Origin: Nocardia altamirensis NBRC 108246
GTDB lineage: Bacteria; Actinomycetota; Actinomycetes; Mycobacteriales; Mycobacteriaceae
NCBI RefSeq assembly: GCF_001612685.1
Contig: NZ_BDAY01000048.1
Span: 1-64,000 of the forward strand
Length of the DNA stretch: 64,000 nucleotides
Direction of reading: 5' to 3'
The translations under genes and the position numbers were made by a program. The notes below the pieces were generated by a model. The model did no database searches and was not told the origin of the DNA. It saw nothing but the letters and a program-made list of their open reading frames with translations. This document shows positions 32,591 through 42,743 of this stretch, piece by piece; the stretch's first letter is position 1; each line of letters opens with the position of its first letter.

Positions 32591-34048
32591 TCAGACCTGC
32601 ACGGTCACCGAGTGGAATCCCGAGGGGCCGGTCGGGAACGGTGGGCGCGGCCTGCCGTCCTGGACCTCGCCGGAGCGGCTGGTGGTGCGGGCCTGGATGC
32701 GATGCTCCCCCGGCGGCAGCTCCACCGTGACACGCCAGCGGCGCCACGAGGCGGGGCCGAGTTCGACACCGAGATCGGCTGAGTGCCAATCTCCTTCGCC
32801 GACACGGACCTCGACTCCGGCGACGCCGTGCGGCGGTGCCCAGGCGACTCCGGCGAGGGAGGTGGTGCCCGCGGCGACGCGGCCCGGCGCGGCCACGTCG
32901 ATGCGCGCCTGCGGTGTCACCCACAGTGGTCCCGCAGGCCAGCCGCGTTTCCACCAGTAGTCGACGTGGCTGTCGTCGGCGAGTTCCAGCTCGCCGAGCC
33001 ACTTCGCGCCGGTGTACTGGCCGTAGAGGCCCGGCACGAAGACGCGGGCGGGGAAGCCGTGCGCGGGCGTCAACGGCTCGCCGTTCATGCCGACCACCAC
33101 ATAGCCTGGCCACTCCCCCGAGCGCAGTGGCTCGAGCGGCAGCGAAATCGAGTAGCCGTCCACGGCTTTGGTGACCAGCCGAGTGGCCCCTGGCTCCGGA
33201 ATGACATGCTTGAGCAGATCGGCAAGTGGCACGCCGTACCAGCGGCCGTTGCCCGCCCTGCCTTCGCCGGGGCGGTTGTGCACGCACACCATCACCGCGT
33301 CGAATTCCACCGCGTCCTCGGCTAATTCGGCCAGCGACAGCCGCAGCGGATGGGCGACCTTGCCGGTCACCGACAGTCGCCAGTGGCTCGGATCGATCCG
33401 GGGCGGGCGGAGATTGACGTCGGCGACGTACATCCGGTGCGCCGCGGTGACCAGCGGCGACAACCCCGGCTCGTCCTCCAGTCCGTCCTCGGGCACCAGC
33501 CCGAGCGCGCCCATCGGCCCGATCCGCCGAAGGTCGTTGTCCCGCTTGCGATCCAGATCGTGATGCAGTGTGTGCGCGGCCGCGAACATGCCTGCCCCGG
33601 TCGCGGCAACGGCCAGTGTGCCGAGCACGCCCCTTGGGCGCCTGCGCAATCCGGCCGCGAGCACGCCGGCGGCCGCGACGGCGCCGGCCACGGTCGAGGT
33701 CGACTGCGTCGACTGCCGCATCGCCAGCGCGCCCGCACCCGCACCGAACAGCGCGGCGAGTGGTGTGCGCAGTCGCTGAGGCAGCGCACCGAGCGCGACG
33801 GTGGCCGCGATCCCGGCCACACCGACACCGAGCCGGGTGGCCGCCTTGTCGTGTCTGCCGGACATCTCGACGGTGGCTTCGACGACCGGCACCGGCACCA
33901 CGTCGATCACCGCCCGGCCGACGGTGTCGATCAGCGATCCACCCCGGCTCGCGGCGATCGCCTCGCCGACGCCGAGCGCCGCGACGCCGACCGCTGCCGC
34001 CCCGAGTCCTCCGCCGCGTTTCCGGTTCTCGTCAGTCACCGCTGGCAC
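32591..34048 (-). CDS. Membrane molybdopterin-dependent oxidoreductase (sulfite-oxidase family)
   Basis: About 485 residues. The N-terminal third has four to five hydrophobic segments (e.g. VGVAGIAATVALGALPQ, VAGAVAAAGVLAAGL). The rest is an oxidoreductase molybdopterin-binding domain with VMVCVHNRPGEG (likely Mo-ligand Cys), WYGVPLADLLKHVIP and GYVVVGMNGEPLTPAHGFPA then RVFVPGLYGQYTGAKWLGEL, followed by a Mo-co dimerisation Ig-like domain ending HSVTVQV. Similar actinobacterial proteins are annotated as sulfite oxidase-like, but the substrate is not known. The start may be GTG 34048 (GGAAG upstream), TTG 34060 or GTG 34039. It ends 4 bases from the MerR stop on the other strand. Confidence 0.87.
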   Translation of the reverse strand: MPAVTDENRKRGGGLGAAAVGVAALGVGEAIAASRGGSLIDTVGRAVIDVVPVPVVEATVEMSGRHDKAATRLGVGVAGIAATVALGALPQRLRTPLAALFGAGAGALAMRQSTQSTSTVAGAVAAAGVLAAGLRRRPRGVLGTLAVAATGAGMFAAAHTLHHDLDRKRDNDLRRIGPMGALGLVPEDGLEDEPGLSPLVTAAHRMYVADVNLRPPRIDPSHWRLSVTGKVAHPLRLSLAELAEDAVEFDAVMVCVHNRPGEGRAGNGRWYGVPLADLLKHVIPEPGATRLVTKAVDGYSISLPLEPLRSGEWPGYVVVGMNGEPLTPAHGFPARVFVPGLYGQYTGAKWLGELELADDSHVDYWWKRGWPAGPLWVTPQARIDVAAPGRVAAGTTSLAGVAWAPPHGVAGVEVRVGEGDWHSADLGVELGPASWRRWRVTVELPPGEHRIQARTTSRSGEVQDGRPRPPFPTGPSGFHSVTVQV

Positions 34049-34117
34049 ACCCGCTTCCAACCCGATCGTCCGCTTTACCCAGCATTCTGCCCGAACAGTC
34101 GAACCCAGCTACGGCTT

Positions 34118-35431
34118 TCACCGTGCGGCGGTTTCCTCGTTGATCACCTCGTCGGACAGTGCCGTCAGCTCCTCGCGCACGGCGGCGAGCAGTCGATCGG
34201 CATCGGCGCCGCCCAGCAGGCCGACGGTGAGCATGCCGTGGAAGGTGTAGACGGGGAAGGTGACGACGGCGGCGGATCCGGTGGACTGCCGGGGATGCGC
34301 CGAGAGATAGACGATCTCGTAGTCGGTGAGTTCGAGGTCCGCGGGCGTGCGGAAGAGCGGCACCGCGCCGGTGTTGGTGATCGCGACGTGCTCGGCCAGC
34401 GAGTGAATTCGATTCGGCCCGTAGAAGTCGGGGAAGTGCAGCACCGACTGCTGCACGATGCCTTCGGACAGATCGTGGTGTAGTCGTCCCGAAATCTGTT
34501 GGGCCAGTTCGATGACATCACCGGACGGGTCGACGTCGGCGGCGAACGACGCGAGCCCGGCCATATTGGTGCCCGCGGCGGGCGCGACCCGAGGATCGAG
34601 CCGGGACCGCAAGTCCACCGGGTACAGGCAGCGCAGTCGCACCGAATCGCCTGCGGCATCCGATGTCTCGGACGCGTACGCACGCAACAGCGCGGCCGTG
34701 ACGAGCCCGTTCACGCTGACACCTCGATGACGGCCCAGCTCGACAATCCGCGCCGTTACCGCCTGATCCAGCCGGATCCGCCGTGGCCTGGCCATCGAAC
34801 TCGGCCTCGGCTCCCCGGCAGCGGCAGCCTCGGGCGGCGGCGCTCCCGTCACCTCCTCGAAGCCGGATACCGCACCTCGAACAATGCCGCGCCGCGCCGC
34901 ATGCCATTCCAACGACTGCGGATAGTCCTGCGGCACAACATTTATCGGCGCCGACTCGACGATGTCGGTGTACCAACCCCACCACCGCGACAGCATGTCC
35001 ACGCAATGCCCGGCATCCGCGACGCTGTGATGCGCGAACAACGTCACCCGCCACCGACCCGCGCCTGCCACCACATCCAGATACGCCAGCTGAGTCGCCG
35101 GGTCCAGCTGCTGCGCAGGCAGTCCGATGCTCTCGACATCCCCTTCGGTCACCGACGCCCCGACGAGCGCATCTCCCGGGCGCAGCAGGTAACCAGTACC
35201 GGAAGCATCCTCCCCGATCCGGCAGGTCACCACCGGGAAAGCCCGCTGCAGCGCGGCGAACGCCGCTTTCACCGCCGCCCGGTCGAGCGGTCCCGTCACC
35301 GACACCGATCGACCTGTATAAGTCCCATGGCGAACAAATCGTTGTTCCGATGGCGCCAACACCCGCTCCACCACAGCCTCATCACGCACTACTGCCTCAT
35401 CCCGCAACACAGCGCAAGCGTGCGGCACCAT
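34118..35431 (-). CDS. PapA/condensation-domain-like acyltransferase
   Basis: About 437 residues from ATG at 35431 (MVPHACAVLRDEAVVRDEAV). The catalytic motif of the CoA-dependent acyltransferase/condensation superfamily is present as FAHHSVADAGH (HHxxxD, with Ala where Gly is usual). The second-half LRCLYPVDLRSRLDP and TNTGAVPLF match PapA5-type proteins, which esterify long-chain lipids such as phthiocerols. No polyketide synthase or NRPS gene lies nearby, so the acyl donor and acceptor cannot be named. The N-terminus holds a short tandem duplication (RDEAVV twice). It is divergent from the TenA gene. Confidence 0.8.
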   Translation of the reverse strand: MVPHACAVLRDEAVVRDEAVVERVLAPSEQRFVRHGTYTGRSVSVTGPLDRAAVKAAFAALQRAFPVVTCRIGEDASGTGYLLRPGDALVGASVTEGDVESIGLPAQQLDPATQLAYLDVVAGAGRWRVTLFAHHSVADAGHCVDMLSRWWGWYTDIVESAPINVVPQDYPQSLEWHAARRGIVRGAVSGFEEVTGAPPPEAAAAGEPRPSSMARPRRIRLDQAVTARIVELGRHRGVSVNGLVTAALLRAYASETSDAAGDSVRLRCLYPVDLRSRLDPRVAPAAGTNMAGLASFAADVDPSGDVIELAQQISGRLHHDLSEGIVQQSVLHFPDFYGPNRIHSLAEHVAITNTGAVPLFRTPADLELTDYEIVYLSAHPRQSTGSAAVVTFPVYTFHGMLTVGLLGGADADRLLAAVREELTALSDEVINEETAAR

Positions 35432-35514
35432 CGGCGAACGCGCAAACCACCGCGGACAATCGATCCGGTCGGGAGCCGTCCCCGGTCGGCGCGGCCTGGT
35501 GAGAGACTGCGGGT

Positions 35515-36123
35515 ATGAGTCTCGCCGCACATCTGGAAGAACTCGGCCGCCCCATGGTCGAGCATCAGCTCGACCATCCCACCGTGGCCGGCATCGCCAA
35601 GGGCGACCTGCCGGAGCCGATCTTCCGCTCCTGGCTGGAGCAGGACTACCTGTTCCTGCTCGACTACGTCCGCGTGTTCAGCCGCCTCGCTTGGCAGGCG
35701 CCCGCGGGCCACCTCGGTGACCTGGTCGACCTGGCGCACGCCACCTTGCACGACGAGCTCGCGCTGCACCGCTCCCTGGCCGCCGAGTTCGGCGCCGACC
35801 TCGGCGGCGCCACCAAAGGCGATGCCTGCGTGGCCTATACATCCTTCCTACTCGACTCGGCCGCCGATTACGCCGAAGGCCTCGTCGCCATGTACCCGTG
35901 CATGTGGGGCTATTCGACGCTCGGCGCCCGCTTGGCCGCCGCACCGCCAGGCGAGCCGCGCTATCGCCGCTGGATCGACACCTACGCCGATCCCGGCTTC
36001 GCCGCACTCACCCGCCGCTGCGCGGAGATGATCGACGAGGCGAACGCCCCGCAAGGCCGCGCAGAGGCGCTGTTCCTGGAAGGCATGCGCCACGAGCTCG
36101 CCTTCTGGGACGTCCCGCACTGA
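35515..36123 (+). CDS. TenA-family protein (thiaminase II-like)
   Basis: A protein of 202 residues, all helical. Family features are IFRSWLEQDYLFLLDYVRVF, the LHDELALHR segment, and LVAMYPCMWGYSTLG, whose PCxWxY holds the conserved cysteine, ending with FLEGMRHELAFWD. TenA enzymes salvage thiamine degradation products by hydrolysing aminopyrimidines or thiamine. No thiamine genes are adjacent and I see no TPP riboswitch in the 83-base upstream gap, so the role could be a relative acting on another amine. Confidence 0.87.
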   Translation: MSLAAHLEELGRPMVEHQLDHPTVAGIAKGDLPEPIFRSWLEQDYLFLLDYVRVFSRLAWQAPAGHLGDLVDLAHATLHDELALHRSLAAEFGADLGGATKGDACVAYTSFLLDSAADYAEGLVAMYPCMWGYSTLGARLAAAPPGEPRYRRWIDTYADPGFAALTRRCAEMIDEANAPQGRAEALFLEGMRHELAFWDVPH

Positions 36124-36238
36124 AGCTCACGGGTGCAGCACGATCTTGCCTCGGGTGTGGCACTGCGCCAGCTGGCCGCACTGCCATTGAACGGATTTCA
36201 GTGCGCACACCACCGTTTACCGCTTTACGCTGGCAAGC

Positions 36239-36688
36239 GTGGCTCCGGAGAACCTGCGGGCGTCTGACGCCGACCGCGAGAAGATCGTCGACCAACTGCG
36301 ACATGCGATGAACGAGGGCAGGCTGTCCCTGCACGAGTACGACGACCGCCTGCAACAGGTCTATGCGGCAAAGACCTACGGCGAGTTGACCCCGGTCCTG
36401 GCGGACCTGCCGCAGCGCCGCAACGCGCCGGCGAGAGTGTCCAAGCGCGTACCGCAGTGGGTCGTGATCATGTGGATCCCTTGGGTTTTCGTGAACATGC
36501 TGTGCCTGCTGATCTGGGCAGCGACCGGCGCAGATTACTTCTGGCCGTTCTGGGTCGCGGTGCCGTGGGGTATGGCGCTGCTCATCCCGACGGCGATCGG
36601 AATCACGGTGAGCGGGAACAGTTCCGGTCCGCACAACCCACCGACGCCGCCGGTACCGCCGACCCCGCCACTGCCACCACAGCGCTGA
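36239..36688 (+). CDS. DUF1707 (SHOCT-like) membrane protein
   Basis: A protein of 149 residues from GTG at 36239. The N-terminal DUF1707 domain reads ENLRASDADREKIVDQLRHA then GRLSLHEYDDRLQQVYAAKT, typical of actinobacterial proteins. Two membrane helices follow (VVIMWIPWVFVNMLCLLIWA and FWPFWVAVPWGMALLIPTAI). The tail is Pro/Thr-rich (NPPTPPVPPTPPLPPQR). Function unknown, probably envelope-associated. A strong 16-bp hairpin (36692-36731) follows the stop. Confidence 0.87.
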   Translation: MAPENLRASDADREKIVDQLRHAMNEGRLSLHEYDDRLQQVYAAKTYGELTPVLADLPQRRNAPARVSKRVPQWVVIMWIPWVFVNMLCLLIWAATGADYFWPFWVAVPWGMALLIPTAIGITVSGNSSGPHNPPTPPVPPTPPLPPQR

Positions 36689-36691
36689 ATA

Positions 36692-36731
36692 CGAAACGAC
36701 CCGCACCGATCACCCGGTGCGGGTCGTTTCG
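36692..36731. terminator. Bidirectional terminator
   Basis: CGAAACGACCCGCACC (36692-36707) pairs perfectly over 16 bp with 36716-36731 around an 8-base loop, flanked by A and T residues on both sides. It sits between the DUF1707 stop (36688) and the minus-strand glyS stop (36739), so it can serve both. Confidence 0.85.
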
Positions 36732-36738
36732 CGAAAAC

Positions 36739-38145
<1,407 letters not shown>

Positions 38146-38281
38146 CCACTACGAGTCGGATTAGTTCGGTCCGATCAGACCTCGCCCACAGACTATCGGC
38201 CCTGCCCAACCGAGTTTCCACCGCACGGACATCCGCGCGCCGCCACAGTGGATCATCGACACTCCGGCGCGTCCGTTTGAC

Positions 38282-38300
38282 ATGCGCAATTATGCATATC
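38282..38300. promoter_or_regulatory. Possible SmtB/ArsR operator
   Basis: ATGCGCAATTATGCAT (38282-38297) contains ATGC/GCAT arms and the palindrome ATGCAT in an AT-rich patch 36-54 bases before the smtB start. AT-rich inverted repeats of this kind are typical targets of ArsR/SmtB proteins. Assignment is by position and base composition only. Confidence 0.4.
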
Positions 38301-38335
38301 AAAATGGGATCGCTTTCCAATAAGGAGTTGGTGCC

Positions 38336-38686
38336 ATGACCACCGATACTGCCGCTGCCCATCCGCACAACCCCTACCGCTCGCCCGCGCCCGCGCCGGT
38401 GCCGACGCGGACCGTGCTGGAGGACGCAGGCGAGCTGCTACGCGCCCTGGCGGCACCGGTCCGCATCGCCATTGTGCTGCAACTGCGCGAGTCACCGCGC
38501 TGCGTGCACGAGCTGGTCGACGCGCTGGGTGTCACCCAACCGCTGGTCAGCCAGCATCTGCGCATCCTCAAGTCCGCGGGCGTCGTCCACGGCGAACGGT
38601 CGGGTCGCGAGGTGCTCTACGAACTCGTCGACGACCACCTCGCGCATATCGTCGTCGACGCCGTCGCGCACGCCGAGGAAGGGTGA
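38336..38686 (+). CDS. smtB: ArsR/SmtB-family metal-sensing repressor
   Basis: A protein of 116 residues with AAGGAG nine bases before the ATG. The winged HTH is LLRALAAPVRIAIVLQLRES, then CVHELVDALGVTQPLVSQHL and RILKSAGVVHGERSGREVLY. The last helix, DDHLAHIVVDAVAHAEEG, carries the DxH-x10-HxxE metal pattern of alpha5-type zinc sensors. It is followed 3 bases later by zur, in the same order as Rv2358-Rv2359. It should release DNA when zinc is high and so allow zur expression. Confidence 0.92.
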   Translation: MTTDTAAAHPHNPYRSPAPAPVPTRTVLEDAGELLRALAAPVRIAIVLQLRESPRCVHELVDALGVTQPLVSQHLRILKSAGVVHGERSGREVLYELVDDHLAHIVVDAVAHAEEG

Positions 38687-38689
38687 TTC

Positions 38690-39136
38690 GTGCCAGACAA
38701 CACCGTCGTACCGCAGAAGCCGGTCGGCATCCGTAGCACCAGGCAGCGCAGTGCGATCGCCGCGCTGCTCGGTGACATCGAAGAGTTCCGCTCCGCCCAG
38801 GAATTGCACGACGAGTTGCGCAAGCGCGGCGAGGGCATCGGCCTGACCACCGTCTACCGCACCCTGCAGTCGCTGGCCGACGCGGGCATGGTCGACGTAT
38901 TGCGCATCGACTCCGGCGAATCCGTCTATCGGCAGTGTTCCACCGGGCACCATCACCATCTGGTGTGCAGGCATTGCGGACGCACCGTCGAGGTCGAAGG
39001 TCCGACGGTCGAGGCGTGGGCGGGCTCGGTCGCGAAGGAACACGGATTCACCGAGGTCAGCCACACCGTCGAGGTGTTCGGCACCTGCCGGTCTTGCGCG
39101 ACGGCGGGCAACGGCGACGGCTGCGCGTCGGTGTAG
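38690..39136 (+). CDS. zur: Fur-family zinc uptake regulator Zur (FurB)
   Basis: A protein of 148 residues from GTG at 38690. The HTH is STRQRSAIAALLGDIEEFRS then AQELHDELRKRGEGIGLTTV with YRTLQSLADAGMVD. The sensory part has YRQCSTGHHHHLVCRHCGRT and VFGTCRSCATAG, with the two CxxC pairs of the structural zinc site and a His cluster. It represses zinc uptake and alternative ribosomal protein genes when zinc is plentiful. It forms a two-gene operon with smtB. The pairing strongly supports zinc rather than iron as the metal. Confidence 0.93.
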   Translation: MPDNTVVPQKPVGIRSTRQRSAIAALLGDIEEFRSAQELHDELRKRGEGIGLTTVYRTLQSLADAGMVDVLRIDSGESVYRQCSTGHHHHLVCRHCGRTVEVEGPTVEAWAGSVAKEHGFTEVSHTVEVFGTCRSCATAGNGDGCASV

Positions 39137-39270
39137 TCCACGGAGTGGTCCGCTCAGCGGACCGAGGCCTGGTTAACGTCTGCGACTCCCGTGCAGATTT
39201 CAACGCGAACCGTGAACACCTGGCGGATCCTGGTGTCAGTCTTGTGGTTTGCACATCTCTGGGAGGCAGC

Positions 39271-40251
39271 GTGCGCTCGACCCTGATCTCATCCATCGCT
39301 CCGGCGCGCCGCCGTCGGATTCGAACGGCCGCAGGAGCATTCGCGCTCCTCAGCGCGGCAACGCTGGCTCTCACGGCCTGCAATGACAAGGACGGCACTG
39401 CTACGCCGAGCCCGTCGGCGCCCGCCACCAGCGCGGTAGCCAACGGATCGCCGGGCAGCACCAACACGGGCCAGGCGACGGTGCGCAAGATCGGCAAGAC
39501 CGGCTGGTTCGAAGGCTTCGACATCACCGTCGACAAGGCCACCGTGGTGCCGGACGAATACGGCGGCGCGAAGGTGCTGATCGACATCACCTACAAGAAC
39601 ACCACGCTCGAGAACAAGACGATGAGCAACAACACCTCGCTGCTGGTCGGCAACCAGGTGGACGGCGGCGCGAGCTGGGACAACCCGACCGTCCCCGGCG
39701 GCGGCGCTGCCGCGGGCAAGGTGAGTACTCCGGTCAAGTCCGCCAAGGACGCCGAGCACCTGCTCGACACGATCACCGTGGTGTACGGGCAAGCCTCGGA
39801 CAACCAGACCAAGATTCCGCTCGCCGCCGCGGCCAAGGTGGAGAGCATCGAGCCGAAGAAGCTCGCCGTCAGCGGGACGCTGGTGCAGGACCAGACCACG
39901 ATCACGGTGACCGGCGGCACGCTCACCCCGAGCTACACCAAGGACGAGAAGGGCAAGTACGAGCTCGCCCTGCACATCAAAATCACTGGCGGGCCGAACA
40001 TTCCGGGCGGCGGCCTGAACATCTTCACCGAATACTTCTCGGTGCAGACCTCCGGCGGTCAGGCACTTGTCGCCGACGACCGCAATCCGATCAACGAGCT
40101 GCTCGACGCGAACAAGACCATCGACCTGCCGAAGAACAACGTGGTGTTCGTCGTTCCGGCACCGGGCACCGGGCCGTACGTGCTGACCTACAACGCGCAG
40201 AAGTCCGAAGGCGCGGCCACCGCACCGACACTCGCGTTGACCGTCAGCTGA
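39271..40251 (+). CDS. Lipoprotein, DUF4352-like
   Basis: A protein of 326 residues from GTG at 39271, with GGGAGG upstream. The signal is basic (IAPARRRRIRTAAGAFALLS) and ends in the lipobox LTAC. After a Ser/Pro/Thr-rich linker (to about residue 70), a beta-rich domain reads TGWFEGFDITVDKATVVPDE, then VLIDITYKNTTLENKTMSNN, as in DUF4352-type immunoglobulin-like domains. The second half may be a further such domain. It is probably surface-anchored; function unknown. A good terminator follows. Confidence 0.83.
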   Translation: MRSTLISSIAPARRRRIRTAAGAFALLSAATLALTACNDKDGTATPSPSAPATSAVANGSPGSTNTGQATVRKIGKTGWFEGFDITVDKATVVPDEYGGAKVLIDITYKNTTLENKTMSNNTSLLVGNQVDGGASWDNPTVPGGGAAAGKVSTPVKSAKDAEHLLDTITVVYGQASDNQTKIPLAAAAKVESIEPKKLAVSGTLVQDQTTITVTGGTLTPSYTKDEKGKYELALHIKITGGPNIPGGGLNIFTEYFSVQTSGGQALVADDRNPINELLDANKTIDLPKNNVVFVVPAPGTGPYVLTYNAQKSEGAATAPTLALTVS

Positions 40252-40308
40252 GTTCCGAACACCCCTGTGCGCGAGGAGCTTTCGCCCGGCTCCGCGCTCC
40301 AGGAAAAC

Positions 40309-40350
40309 AGCAGGCCCACCCGCGTTTCGCGGATGGGCCTGCTGCCTTTT
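40309..40350 (+). terminator. Rho-independent terminator
   Basis: AGCAGGCCCACCCGCG (40309-40324) pairs with CGCGGATGGGCCTGCT (40328-40343) with one mismatch around a three-base loop, followed by GCCTTTT. It ends the lipoprotein transcript and could also serve the convergent permease. Confidence 0.8.
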
Positions 40351-40358
40351 CGCCGTCG

Positions 40359-41333
40359 TCAGCTCACAGCGACCGGAACCCGTGCGGGAGCCGAGTTTTC
40401 GCTGATGCGCTTGGCGCGCAGCGCGCCGACGCCGAGCAGTGCGATCGCGGCAACCGACCAGACCAGCAGAATCGTCAGCGGCGCAGCCGCGCCCGCGCCG
40501 TCGAAGAACGCGACCGAGCGGATCAGCGAGGCGGCCGCGCCCGGCGGGAGGTACTGCCCGATCGCGCCCCACGGCTGCGGCAGCAGTTCCGGCGCGGAGG
40601 TGGCCGCCGAGAACGGATTCCCGATCAGGAGCATGGTCAACGCGGCAATGCCGATGCCCGCCTGGCCTATTGCGCCCGCAAGGCCGACCACCGCAGCCGC
40701 CACCGCGAACGAGACGAGCCCCGCCGCCGCCGACAGCACCAGATAGGTCCCCGGGATCACCGACATCCAGCCGTGCACGATCTCCATGCTCAGCAGCCCG
40801 CCGACGACACCGAAGGCGGCCAGGCCGACCAGCTTTCCGCGGACCGTCGGAATCACCAGGCTGAGCAGCACGCCCGCCGTGATGCCCGACATCACCAACG
40901 GCAGCACCATCGCGCCGAACGCGGCACCGCGCGGATCGTCGGCGTCGGCGGCGACCACGTCCTCCACCCGCGGCGCCTGCGCCCCGGACAGCTGCTGCCC
41001 GATCTGCGTGAGCTGTTGTGCGACAGCAGGACTCGCGCCGGAGGCGATCAGCACCTTGGGCGCACCGTCGCCGGTGACGATCGCGCCGTACACCTCGCGG
41101 TCCGCGATGGCGGCGCGCGCGGCGGCCTCGTCGGCCGGGCGGGAGATGTCGAACGCGCCGGGGCTGTGGCCGGCCAGCGTGCCGACGATCATTTCGGCCT
41201 GCGGGCCCGTGACGGCCAGCGGCACGTCACGGGGGGCGATGTTGGCGGCGGGCCAGGCAAAGGCGATGAGCATCAGTGCCTGGAGCAGCGCTGCCCCGAC
41301 GCCGACGGCGAGCGCTCGCTGCATCGTATTCAT
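40359..41333 (-). CDS. ABC-2/YhgE-like membrane protein
   Basis: A protein of 324 residues from ATG at 41333, with GGGAG six bases upstream. An N-terminal membrane helix (ALAVGVGAALLQALMLIAFA) is followed by an outside domain (VPLAVTGPQAEMIVGTLAGH; SGASPAVAQQLTQIGQQLSG) and five further helices in the C-terminal half. This is the layout of YhgE/Pip or ABC-2-type permease proteins. No ATPase gene is adjacent. It is divergent from a TetR regulator, and paired CCGTTCTT elements in the gap suggest direct repression. It may be a drug-export or cell-envelope component. Confidence 0.82.
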   Translation of the reverse strand: MNTMQRALAVGVGAALLQALMLIAFAWPAANIAPRDVPLAVTGPQAEMIVGTLAGHSPGAFDISRPADEAAARAAIADREVYGAIVTGDGAPKVLIASGASPAVAQQLTQIGQQLSGAQAPRVEDVVAADADDPRGAAFGAMVLPLVMSGITAGVLLSLVIPTVRGKLVGLAAFGVVGGLLSMEIVHGWMSVIPGTYLVLSAAAGLVSFAVAAAVVGLAGAIGQAGIGIAALTMLLIGNPFSAATSAPELLPQPWGAIGQYLPPGAAASLIRSVAFFDGAGAAAPLTILLVWSVAAIALLGVGALRAKRISENSAPARVPVAVS

Positions 41334-41350
41334 GGGGTTCTCCCGTAAAT

Positions 41351-41420
41351 CGAATGACCGTTCTTTTTGGTGAATCCACCGTCGCACGCACGCCTTCGGC
41401 TTGTCAAGAACGGATGTTCG
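41351..41420. promoter_or_regulatory. Paired inverted operator elements, TetR/permease gap
   Basis: CGAATGACCGTTCTTTT (41351-41367) and, on the opposite strand, CGAACATCCGTTCTTGA (41404-41420) share CGAA and CCGTTCTT. They lie inverted, 53 bases apart, between divergent genes, one near each start. Confidence 0.5.
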
Positions 41421-41435
41421 TTTTACATTGAGCCT

Positions 41436-42041
41436 GTGCCCAGAGTCAGCGAGGAACACCTCACCCGCCGTAGGCAGCAGATACTCGATGCCGCCAAACT
41501 CTGCTTCAGCCGCAAGGGCTTCCACGAAACCTCGATGCAAGACGTCTTTACCGAATCCGGGCTCTCGGCAGGCGCGGTCTACCGGTACTTCAAGAGCAAA
41601 GACGAGCTGATCGCGGCGCTGGCCACGCAGACAACGGTCGGCCTGCGCATGGTGATGACCGAGATGATCCACGAGGACCCGCTGCCGACACCGGACCGGC
41701 TGGTCGGCGCGCTGGCCGAGCACATGGTCGCGAACAGCGGACCCGATGGCTTCCTGCGGCTGGCGCCGCAGGCATGGGCGCTGGCACTGGTGCATCCCGA
41801 GGCGGCCGTGTACGTCAAGGAGGCGATCCTCGCGATTCGCGACCGCTGGTACGAGTACACCGAGCGGATGCGCGACGAGGGCTGGCTGCCTCCGGACACC
41901 GACATCCACGCCGTGGCGACCGCCGTGATGGGCGTGCTGCCCGGATTCATGTTGCAGCACTTGATCATCGGCGACATCGACCCGCAAACCCTGGCACGTG
42001 GCGTCCGCACGCTGCTCCCCTACGGACCCGCCGCCGACTGA
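41436..42041 (+). CDS. TetR-family regulator
   Basis: A protein of 201 residues from GTG at 41436 (start VPRVSEEHLTRRRQQILDAA read with Met). The HTH continues KLCFSRKGFHETSMQDVFTE then SGLSAGAVYRYFKSKDELIA, a textbook TetR pattern. The ligand domain is helical. It is divergent from the YhgE-like permease (40359-41333), which it probably represses through the paired elements between them. Confidence 0.9.
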   Translation: MPRVSEEHLTRRRQQILDAAKLCFSRKGFHETSMQDVFTESGLSAGAVYRYFKSKDELIAALATQTTVGLRMVMTEMIHEDPLPTPDRLVGALAEHMVANSGPDGFLRLAPQAWALALVHPEAAVYVKEAILAIRDRWYEYTERMRDEGWLPPDTDIHAVATAVMGVLPGFMLQHLIIGDIDPQTLARGVRTLLPYGPAAD

Positions 42042-42162
42042 GCCTGCCCCGCACACTGTCGGCACATCGATCCGGACCCGGCCATTGATCTTGCGCAGCG
42101 CCTGTGCAAGTGTCGGGAAGCCCCGTAGAAGGGGACCCGTCGCCGGAAGGGGATTACCTGCC

Positions 42163-42591
42163 GTGACCGTTTCGAAGAGGACCGCCGTCGCCGCGACCGC
42201 GTTCGGGGCGCTGTGCGCCGCCGCCGCGACCGCCGCGCCCAACGCCGGAGCCTCGGTCAGCAACATCGACGTCGCCGTCGGCCTAAGCTTCGGCAGCTCG
42301 AGTTTCTACGGCGCGAGCTGCTCGTACCAGGTCACCGCGACCGCGAAGCCGGGCAGCACGGTCGTCTTTCTTGACGAAATCGAAGGCGCGCGTACGGACC
42401 TGACGTTCAAGCCGGCCACTGTGGTCGCGGACACGTCTGGCCGGGCGGTCACCACTTGGACGCCGGCCAGAAAGGGCGCGCACAAGATCTGGGCAGCCGA
42501 ATACGTCCAGGGCGAGACCTATTTCATCACGCCGATCACCGTCAACTCCGCACTGGGGATCGGACCGATCTGCGCGGTTATGCCCTTCTGA
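42163..42591 (+). CDS. Secreted Ig-like protein, 142 residues
   Basis: It starts at GTG 42163 behind GAAGGGG. The signal peptide is VSKRTAVAATAFGALCAAAA, cleaved near NAGA-SVS. The mature domain of about 110 residues has two Cys (ASCSYQ, PICAVM) and alternating beta strands (SYQVTATAKPGSTVVFLDEI; AVTTWTPARKGAHKIWAAEY), typical of a small bacterial Ig-like fold. Exported proteins of this kind are common in Nocardia; function unknown. Confidence 0.75.
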   Translation: MTVSKRTAVAATAFGALCAAAATAAPNAGASVSNIDVAVGLSFGSSSFYGASCSYQVTATAKPGSTVVFLDEIEGARTDLTFKPATVVADTSGRAVTTWTPARKGAHKIWAAEYVQGETYFITPITVNSALGIGPICAVMPF

Positions 42592-42636
42592 CACCGCGGT
42601 GCACGGCCCGCGCCTGCCTGGCGCGAATGCAGTGAC

Positions 42637-42670
42637 CGGGTACCGGGCAGCGATGGCTGTCCGGTACCCG
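42637..42670 (+). terminator. Terminator hairpin
   Basis: CGGGTACCGGGCAGC (42637-42651) pairs with GCTGTCCGGTACCCG (42656-42670), 15 bp with one G-T pair, loop GATG. It is located 46 bases after the secreted Ig-like gene. Confidence 0.7.
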
Positions 42671-42743
42671 ACTGAGCGGCAACAGATTTCGTATTCCGTC
42701 GAACCCGGCGAGGCGACCGCTGCCCGGGATTAGACTCGACTCG

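Noticed and set aside
35432..35514. TPP riboswitch upstream of the TenA gene
   Set aside because: The 83-base gap is too short and no THI-box core was recognised.
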